Source: Stieleria marina (GTDB taxonomy: Bacteria > Planctomycetota > Planctomycetia > Pirellulales > Pirellulaceae). From it: a DNA stretch of 64,000 nt. The stretch lies in contig CP036526.1 in the NCBI GenBank assembly GCA_007741555.1, forward strand, positions 7,739,719-7,803,718, read 5' to 3'. The position numbers and the translations under genes are program-made. Positions 44,955 to 51,228 of the stretch are shown here, piece after piece. The notes under the pieces were generated by a model. The model ran no database searches. It was not told where the DNA came from and saw only the letters and a program-made list of their open reading frames with translations. Within the stretch, counting starts at the first letter, position 1; each line of letters begins with the position of its first letter.

Positions 44955-47318
44955 CTATCTTTGCGGCACAGTCACCTCGGCACTCCACAGCGTCCCTCCC
45001 GCGGTGATGTACAGAGTTTTTCGATTCGGGCCGCCGAAAGAACAGTTCGTCACTTCGTCGCGCGGGATCGCAATGAAATTCAATCGCTCCCCACTTTGTG
45101 ACAACACATAAACGCCGCCTTTGAATTCGGTGGCCGTTTCGCTCGGCAAGTTCGCTTCGTTTCGTCCGCCGGCCACATACAACGTGCCGTGATCGTCGAT
45201 CGCCATTCCGTCGGGGCCGCGACCGGTTTTCCAGTCCAAAATCAATTTCTTGCTCGCCGCATCGACCGTCCCATCGGCCTTCAGATCAAACCGCCACAAT
45301 TTACGCTCTGCACCGACCGTGTTGTTGTGATTATCAGCGACAAACAAATAGCGATCGTCCGGCGTGACCAGTACACCATTGGGCCGGTCCACTTCATGCG
45401 TGATGATCCGGCTGACCGAACCGTCGGTGTCAATTCGATAGACACCTTCAACGGTGCGTCCAGCGTCGTCGACGATCTGCATGTCGTTGCGCTGGCCATA
45501 ACGTGGATCAGAAAAGTAGATCCGTCCTTTGCTGTCGACCATGATGTCATTGGGCGAATTGTATTTGTTTCCCTCGAAAGAATCGGTCAGCACTTCCAAC
45601 TTCTTTGTCGCAATATCCATTCGCGAAACACGTCGCGTTTTGGGCTGGCAGATAAGAAGCTTGCCATTGTTATCGAACAACAATCCATTCGACCCCGCAT
45701 CGGGCAAAAACAACTCCGTCTTTCCGTCAGGTGAAAGACGCGTGATGCCCGCAGGTCCGCTGAAAAACAAACCATGCTCGGGATGCCAAGCCGGTCCTTC
45801 TCCCGCACCTTCTTCAAGCACCAGCTTCGTCGTCCCGACCAAACTGTCGCGGCGCTCCGCGGCGCCGCTCTGCTTTGCCTTGGCATCGATCGCTGCCTGC
45901 ATCGCGGCGACTGTCTCTGGCGAGGGCTTAAAACTCCCGGGCCGATGTCCTTGAGCAATCATTACCGGCGTCCAGCCAGACCTGTTCTTGTGGTTCCATT
46001 TGTCGGGATCCGCACCCTGCGCTGTTAAAAATTCGACCACCTTGGGAAAATTCCGGTAGCCCGCGCCGTGCATGGCTGTCTCCTTATTCTTGTCGACTGT
46101 ATTGACGTCCGCCCCCAGGGATATCAAGTACTTCAGCGTCTCGATTACTTCTGGTTCCAGTCCCGCTTCTTCGCCAACCGCTCGGACGCCGATCCCGGCA
46201 CAAGCCATCAGTGGTGTGCAACCGTCAGCGTTACCTTTCAATGGATCCGCGCCTTCAGCGACCAGCAACTTAATCAGCTCGATGTCGGCAGTCTTGCCTG
46301 CCAAAACCAGCGGCGTCGCACCGGTGTGATTCAAAAACGCTTTGCCTGACTTTCCTTTCTTGAGCGTCAGATTGACGTCCGCACCTGCATCGATGATCGC
46401 TTGGATGAATTGCATCGAAGTCATATTTCCCGATCCGCGTCGTCGCGGATCACCATCGGGACCTTCGCCCCAGTTTGGTTTGCGAACCGAAACGATCGCA
46501 TGCAATGGCGCAAAGCCGCTTCGCTGATCATTTACATTAGCTCCTTGTTCAACCAAGAACATCGCCAATTCAAAATGTCTACTTTCGATCGCCATGATCA
46601 GTGCGGAGGTTCCGCTGCGCGGCACGCGACCACCTGACTTCTTGGGCTTCATCACCGCATTCACATCGACACCGGCTTCGACCAACCGTTTTGCCACCTC
46701 CAAACGTCCTTCGCGTGCCGCAAACATCATTGCGGTAAAGCCCGCATTGCTGGTCGCATTCAGATCAGCACCACCGTCGATTAGCGCGCTGACAGCATCG
46801 AAGCTTCCTTCCGCTGCGGCCCACATCAGTGCGGTTTGATCATTGCGACCGTTTTCGTTTACTTTGGCCCCGCCTGCAATCAACTGCCGAACCGAGTCTG
46901 CGTTGCCTGTTTTTGCTGCGATCATCAGCGGTGTTTCGCCACTGGGCATCTTTGCGTTGACCTGGGCACCAGCATCAAGCAGCTTCCTCAAGATCGCAGC
47001 GTCACCGAGTGAGCAAACGATCGAGAGCGGCGTGACTCCGTATCGAGTCTGGGCGTTTACATCCGCTTTGTTGGCGAGCAACAGATCAACTGCATTGGCA
47101 TGTTGATGGTAGACCGCCCAATGCAACGCCGTCATGCCATCGGCTTGCGGCTTGCTCGCGGCGGCATCGTCAATCCGTTTCGCCAGTGCTGACCAATCTT
47201 TTGCCTCCGCAAAATCTGCGATAGAAACAGTGGGTTCTTGAGAAATCCCAATCCTGCCTACCAGACAAGAAAAAAGCAGCAACAGAAACAAAGTCAAATA
47301 GCGGATCAAATAGTTCAT
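44955..47318 (-). CDS. Secreted ankyrin-repeat / SMP-30-gluconolactonase fusion protein
   Basis: A 787-residue protein with an N-terminal signal or lipoprotein-like sequence (1-27). Residues about 55-440 hold around ten ankyrin repeats of the form GxTALHWAVYHQHANAVDLLL. From about 500 a six-bladed SMP-30/gluconolactonase (SGL) propeller begins: GEGPAWHPEHGLFFSG, NSPNDIMVDSKGRIYFSDP, DRPNGVLVTPDDRYLFVAD and GPDGMAIDDHGTLYVAGG, which carry the Glu, Asn and Asp positions of the metal site. The enzyme half may open a sugar or other lactone; the ankyrin half may bind a partner, which is unusual for a secreted enzyme. It is divergent from sigma module 2, whose start lies 75 bases away. Confidence 0.88.
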   Translation of the reverse strand: MNYLIRYLTLFLLLLFSCLVGRIGISQEPTVSIADFAEAKDWSALAKRIDDAAASKPQADGMTALHWAVYHQHANAVDLLLANKADVNAQTRYGVTPLSIVCSLGDAAILRKLLDAGAQVNAKMPSGETPLMIAAKTGNADSVRQLIAGGAKVNENGRNDQTALMWAAAEGSFDAVSALIDGGADLNATSNAGFTAMMFAAREGRLEVAKRLVEAGVDVNAVMKPKKSGGRVPRSGTSALIMAIESRHFELAMFLVEQGANVNDQRSGFAPLHAIVSVRKPNWGEGPDGDPRRRGSGNMTSMQFIQAIIDAGADVNLTLKKGKSGKAFLNHTGATPLVLAGKTADIELIKLLVAEGADPLKGNADGCTPLMACAGIGVRAVGEEAGLEPEVIETLKYLISLGADVNTVDKNKETAMHGAGYRNFPKVVEFLTAQGADPDKWNHKNRSGWTPVMIAQGHRPGSFKPSPETVAAMQAAIDAKAKQSGAAERRDSLVGTTKLVLEEGAGEGPAWHPEHGLFFSGPAGITRLSPDGKTELFLPDAGSNGLLFDNNGKLLICQPKTRRVSRMDIATKKLEVLTDSFEGNKYNSPNDIMVDSKGRIYFSDPRYGQRNDMQIVDDAGRTVEGVYRIDTDGSVSRIITHEVDRPNGVLVTPDDRYLFVADNHNNTVGAERKLWRFDLKADGTVDAASKKLILDWKTGRGPDGMAIDDHGTLYVAGGRNEANLPSETATEFKGGVYVLSQSGERLNFIAIPRDEVTNCSFGGPNRKTLYITAGGTLWSAEVTVPQR

Positions 47319-47393
47319 TGTCGAAATAGTTTTGATTTTTCGTGCAAGGTTTCGCGTTGGCTTAAGATTATAGCCTCAGGAGACCCATTCAAC

Positions 47394-48002
47394 GTGATCA
47401 GTCCAGAAACACGAGCGAGCTTGATCCTGCGATTAAGCGACCCAGCCGACGACTTGGCGTGGGCCGAATTCTTGCAGGTCTACGAACCCATGCTATTTCG
47501 GCTCTCATCACGGTGGGGGCTGCAGGAGGCTGATGCTCGAGAAGTCGTCCAAGAAACCCTGCTGGCGGTTTCAAAATCGATCAGCAACTTCGCCAACGAC
47601 CAACACGACGGTAGTTTCCGCCGATGGCTAGCCACGATCACTCGCAACAAACTGGCTGATCATCTAGCTCGGCGGTCACGTCAAGAATCCGGCAGCGGCG
47701 ACACAGATGTTCATCGATGGCTGGACCAGCAAGCCAGCGATGCGTCGTCGGCCAGTATTTGGGATTGGAACGAAAAGCGACAAGTCTTTGCGTGGGCAGC
47801 CGAATCAGTACGTTCGCAAGTGAGCGATCCAACTTGGCAAGCGTTCTACCGCACCAACGTCCAGGGCGAGAGCGTCAAACTAGTGGCAGAAGAATTGGGC
47901 ATGCGTGAAGGGATGATTTACGTTGCACGCAGCCGGGTGATGTCGCGGTTGCGCAAAGCCGTCCAGCTTTGGACCGATTCCTCTGACGAGGTGTTGTCAT
48001 GA
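47394..48002 (+). CDS. ECF-type RNA polymerase sigma factor (sigma module 2)
   Basis: A 202-residue sigma factor. The sigma-2 region is WAEFLQVYEPMLFRLSSRWG...VVQETLLAVSKSI (about 25-70) with FRRWLATITRNKLADHLAR; the sigma-4 region is WQAFYRTNVQGESVKLVAEELGMREGMIYVARSRVMSRLRKAV. The start is taken as GTG 47394, with AGGAGA 10 bases upstream; an open frame upstream to 47238 overlaps the divergent ankyrin gene and is not convincing. The stop overlaps the start of the kinase gene (ATGA at 47999-48002), so both are translationally coupled. It is the likely partner of the zinc-anti-sigma motif at the N-terminus of that kinase. Confidence 0.9.
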   Translation: MISPETRASLILRLSDPADDLAWAEFLQVYEPMLFRLSSRWGLQEADAREVVQETLLAVSKSISNFANDQHDGSFRRWLATITRNKLADHLARRSRQESGSGDTDVHRWLDQQASDASSASIWDWNEKRQVFAWAAESVRSQVSDPTWQAFYRTNVQGESVKLVAEELGMREGMIYVARSRVMSRLRKAVQLWTDSSDEVLS

Positions 48003-49498
48003 AATGTGATCCTGACGTCCTGCAAACACTTGTCGCGCAGAGCATTGATCCCTCTGAAGATGTCGAAGCGATCGCAAGCCATGTCGAAACCTGCGTTCGC
48101 TGCCAACAGACTTTGGTGGATTTGGGTGGCAAAGCACATTGGTGGGACGACGCAAAAGAATGGTTGCTCATCCCTACCGATAGCGTTGCCGCGTCGGCAC
48201 AGTCGCATCCCCTGCCGCCGATCGACCTGAGTTTTCTGGAATCACCAACACACCCCGAAATGCTCGGTCGAATTGGCCGGTACGAAGTCGAATCAGTACT
48301 CGGCCGTGGCGGTATGGGAGTCGTGCTTCGTGCGCATGACAGTGATCTTCATCGCACCGTCGCGATCAAAGTTTTGGCTCCAGAGTGGGCGGCGTCGATC
48401 CCAGCAAGACAGCGATTCGCCCGCGAAGCTCAATCCGCCGCCAGCGTCGCACACGAAAACGTGATTCCGATTTACAACGTCGAAGCCGACGCAACGTTAC
48501 CCTTTTTGGTGATGCGATACGTGCCTGGAATGACTTTGCAACGCTGGGTGACTTCCAACGGACCTCCCGATGTCGCGACGATTCTTCGGGTCGCTGGGCA
48601 ATTGGCCGAAGGCTTGGCGGCGGCTCACCGGCGAGGGCTGGTGCATCGTGATATCAAGCCGGGCAATGTGATGGTGGGCGAAAATATCGACCGCATTTGG
48701 CTGACGGATTTTGGGCTCGCACGCGCAGCGGACTCCGTCACATTGACGCAAACGGGCATCATCGCCGGCACACCCAACTACATGAGCCCCGAACAGGCTC
48801 GCGGCGAAAACGTCGACCATCAAAGCGATCTGTTCAGTCTCGGCTGCCTATTTTACTTCCTATCAACGGGGCAACCGCCATTCGAATCCGACAACACGCT
48901 GGCCGTCTTGCACCGAATCGTATCGTGCGATGCCGCACCACTAACGACGCACCGCGATGATTTGCCGCCCGCATTCGTCCGATTGGTTCATCGACTGCTC
49001 AGTCGCCCAAAATCCAGACGACCAACGGATTGCAATGCAGTGATCGACGAACTCAAGACAGCACAAACGGAACTGGAAGCGGGTCGAACAGCGAGAGCCC
49101 CCATGTCAAAACGAACGCGCCGTTTTCTAGTGGCCGGCGGGCTCGTTGCCTGCTTTGGGTTGGTCGTTTCCATGTCGCAATGGCTGACGTCAACCCAAGC
49201 CAACAATTCGATGCAGCGACAAACCTACTTCAGCGATCGAGAATCGTTTACCTCGTCGCGCCCGACCGCGATTTCGATCGACCCTTACATCAGCCAAGCC
49301 GCCAATCAAATCGAAAATGCAGCTTGGATTGATTCTCGCCAATTGGAGAGCCGCATCGAAACAATCGACGTTTTGGTGGATCGTTTGCGAAGAGCGGATC
49401 CCACATATGGCACACCAAGTGCCAAATTGAGCGATCATGCTTGGAAAAACGAAGTCGATCGTTTGGAGAGACTCATCAAACAATCCAGACAGAGATAG
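47999..49498 (+). CDS. Ser/Thr protein kinase with N-terminal zinc-anti-sigma (ZAS-like) motif
   Basis: A 499-residue protein. The N-terminus has Cys3, His28, Cys32 and Cys35 in the order C-x24-H-x3-C-x2-C, which fits the ZAS (zinc anti-sigma) consensus. The kinase domain follows at about 95-345: GRGGMG (102-107), Lys124, HRDIKPGN (216-223), DFG (237-239), an active kinase by its residues. One membrane segment (376-393) is followed by about 100 extracytoplasmic residues. It should be a membrane anti-sigma factor and kinase in one chain that holds or modifies the co-translated sigma factor. This function is inferred from gene order and motif, not shown. Confidence 0.9.
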   Translation: MKCDPDVLQTLVAQSIDPSEDVEAIASHVETCVRCQQTLVDLGGKAHWWDDAKEWLLIPTDSVAASAQSHPLPPIDLSFLESPTHPEMLGRIGRYEVESVLGRGGMGVVLRAHDSDLHRTVAIKVLAPEWAASIPARQRFAREAQSAASVAHENVIPIYNVEADATLPFLVMRYVPGMTLQRWVTSNGPPDVATILRVAGQLAEGLAAAHRRGLVHRDIKPGNVMVGENIDRIWLTDFGLARAADSVTLTQTGIIAGTPNYMSPEQARGENVDHQSDLFSLGCLFYFLSTGQPPFESDNTLAVLHRIVSCDAAPLTTHRDDLPPAFVRLVHRLLSRPKSRRPTDCNAVIDELKTAQTELEAGRTARAPMSKRTRRFLVAGGLVACFGLVVSMSQWLTSTQANNSMQRQTYFSDRESFTSSRPTAISIDPYISQAANQIENAAWIDSRQLESRIETIDVLVDRLRRADPTYGTPSAKLSDHAWKNEVDRLERLIKQSRQR

Positions 49499-49642
49499 TG
49501 CTATCGCGTCGCGGGACTACGTTGTCTCACACCCCGGTTCGCGAGGCCAAAGTGACGTTGGCAACTTCACCACTCAATGGATCGTGCCATCTCATCGCGA
49601 TTCAAGTCCCACTCTTCACCCATTTCATTTCAGGAAATACTC

Positions 49643-50209
49643 ATGAAATTCCTACTCGCCGTTTGCCTGTGTCTCGCCACTTCCAGCGTTTGGTCGCAAG
49701 CACCTCCGGCCGATGCCAAAAAGCCAATTGCCAACCCGTTTGATCAACCCATCGGCGACGGCGGTCTCGGTGGTGGAATGGATATGGGAATGGGAATGGG
49801 AATGGATATGGGTATGGATATGGGAATGGGCGGCGGCATGGGCATGGAGGTGAAGCCGTCGCCGGATCAACTTTTCCGGGCCAACCTGCCGCGTGCAATT
49901 CAGCAACTCAAGAAATCCAAAACGGCCGAAGAGCGAACGGCTTTGCAAAAGTACATTCGCCAAGCCTTCGATCAACGCTACGATCGCATGATGGAAGATC
50001 GGAAAAAGGACATCGCTCGACTTCGCAAAAGCCTGACTGAGCTGGAAAGCGACTTACAACGCCGCACTGCCGCCAAAGACCGCGTCGTGGGGCTCCAACT
50101 TCAAAGCGTTCAACTGGCCGCCGAAGGCTTGTTGGAGCTAAATGACTTGCAAGGTGTTGGGGGAAGGGGCGGGATGGACAGTATGGGAATGGAGATGGGA
50201 TCCAACTAG
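49643..50209 (+). CDS. Secreted Met/Gly-repeat protein with helical domain, function unknown
   Basis: A 188-residue protein with a signal peptide (1-20) and then a Met-Gly-Asp tract (residues about 43-68) made of GMDMGM and GMGMG units. It is followed by a charged helical domain (KPSPDQLFRANLPRAIQQLKK... to LLELNDLQ), with a second Met/Gly run at the end (GGMDSMGMEMG). Methionine-rich runs bind soft metals such as copper(I) or silver in other proteins; whether that is so here is inference. It lies between sigma modules 2 and 3 and 144 bases after the kinase stop; ATG 49643 is chosen for the signal peptide. Confidence 0.75.
   Translation: MKFLLAVCLCLATSSVWSQAPPADAKKPIANPFDQPIGDGGLGGGMDMGMGMGMDMGMDMGMGGGMGMEVKPSPDQLFRANLPRAIQQLKKSKTAEERTALQKYIRQAFDQRYDRMMEDRKKDIARLRKSLTELESDLQRRTAAKDRVVGLQLQSVQLAAEGLLELNDLQGVGGRGGMDSMGMEMGSN
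49769..49846 (+). repeat. In-frame GGNATG tandem repeat in the Met/Gly-rich gene
   Basis: Hexamer-like units of GGAATG and GATATG repeat about a dozen times inside the coding sequence and encode the Met/Gly/Asp tract. It is a candidate for copy-number slippage that keeps the frame. Confidence 0.75.
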
Positions 50210-50262
50210 CCTCCGCGTAGCCGCTTGCCATTCGTATCAGATAGTTTGTTTAAACTATCGCC

Positions 50263-50859
50263 ATGGCCCCAACTGAACTGACGAATGATGGCGAACAACC
50301 TCCCGGCGACATCAGCCAGCTGCTAGGACGTGCAGCTGCCGGTGATGACGCAGCTGCGTCCAAGCTCTTACCGCTCGTTTATGAACAGCTTCGCGCGGTC
50401 GCGCAGCAGCGAATGGCATCGGAAAATCCTGGCCATACACTGCAAGCGACGGCATTGGTCCACGAAGCATTCTTGCGGCTCGCCGGTCCCCGTGAGCTTC
50501 CTTGGCAGAACCAAGCTCATTTCTACGGGGCCGCTGCCGAAGCCATGCGCCGTATCTTGGTCGATCACGCCCGTAGCAAAAATCGCGTTAAACGCGGAGG
50601 AAATGCGGAAAAGGTCATCTTGAACGTCGTCGATCTGGCGACGGCGGAAAACCCACAAGAAATTTTGGCGCTCGACGAAGCCTTCCGACGCTTAGAACAG
50701 CAAGAGCCCGAAACAGCCCAAGTCGTCAGCCTGCGATTCTTCGCAGGACTGAGCGTCGACGAAACCGCTAAAGCCCTCGACCTTTCTCCCAGAACCGTCG
50801 ATCGACGCTGGAAATTCGCACGTGCTTGGCTGTTTCGTGAACTCAATGACGATTCGTAA
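50263..50859 (+). CDS. ECF-type sigma factor, TIGR02999-like (sigma module 3)
   Basis: A 198-residue sigma factor of the planctomycete TIGR02999 type: SQLLGRAAAGDDAAASKLLPLVYEQLRAVA at the start, HTLQATALVHEAFLRLAG, FYGAAAEAMRRILVDHARSKNRVKRGG, and a sigma-4 part LEQQEPETAQVVSLRFFAGLSVDETAKALDLSPRTVDRRWKFARAWL. These proteins are usually next to Ser/Thr kinases in this phylum, as here. The ATG follows the Met/Gly gene by 53 bases. A 141-base gap with an inverted repeat separates it from the membrane protein and kinase of the same module. Confidence 0.93.
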   Translation: MAPTELTNDGEQPPGDISQLLGRAAAGDDAAASKLLPLVYEQLRAVAQQRMASENPGHTLQATALVHEAFLRLAGPRELPWQNQAHFYGAAAEAMRRILVDHARSKNRVKRGGNAEKVILNVVDLATAENPQEILALDEAFRRLEQQEPETAQVVSLRFFAGLSVDETAKALDLSPRTVDRRWKFARAWLFRELNDDS

Positions 50860-50873
50860 GACGTGTATTCGTC

Positions 50874-50967
50874 AGCCGCTGGCGATAGCCACGGGCACTT
50901 ATCGGAAAACCCCAACCAGGGCCTGACCAAGCAAGAGCGGAAAGGCCCGTGGCTAGCGCCAGCGGCT
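50874..50967. repeat. Intergenic inverted-repeat element (94 bp)
   Basis: The left arm (50874-50896, starting AGCCGCTGGC and ending GCCACGGGC) and the right arm (50945-50967) are reverse complements over 23 bases with one mismatch, around a 48-base interior. An RNA copy would fold into a strong hairpin between the sigma gene and the membrane-protein gene. A single arm identical to the right arm (reverse complement) occurs at 53651-53673 and a degenerate copy at 6241-6313. Confidence 0.85.
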
Positions 50968-51000
50968 CAAAGACAGCATCATCCAGAGAGAACCCACCAA

Positions 51001-51228
51001 ATGAACAAAAAAACTTTCAATCAGATTATCCTCAAGCACAGTCTCCTGTGGGGATGGGCGTTCATCACACCTCCCGTCGTCATGGTCGTGCTGGATGGTT
51101 TTGACAAACACACGCCAAACAACATTGCATTGTTCAGCACGTTCATGCTGATGATTCCCTTCCTCTTTTCCACCAAACTGATTACGTCAGCGTTAAGCCC
51201 GTTGGTCACCAACGACGAGGCAGAATGA
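51001..51228 (+). CDS. 75-residue membrane protein in sigma/kinase module 3
   Basis: A 75-residue protein with two hydrophobic helices (about 14-32 and 43-62) flanked by Lys/Asn-rich and acidic ends. Its stop overlaps the kinase start (ATGATG, ATGA at 51225-51228), so the two are translationally coupled. The ATG at 51001 is chosen since the frame upstream (to 50863) runs through the inverted repeat. It is a candidate partner or anchor of the kinase; no family recognised. Confidence 0.7.
   Translation: MNKKTFNQIILKHSLLWGWAFITPPVVMVVLDGFDKHTPNNIALFSTFMLMIPFLFSTKLITSALSPLVTNDEAE

Noticed and set aside
49769-49846. CRISPR-like or satellite repeat
   Set aside because: The repeat is in frame inside a gene, short-period, without spacers.
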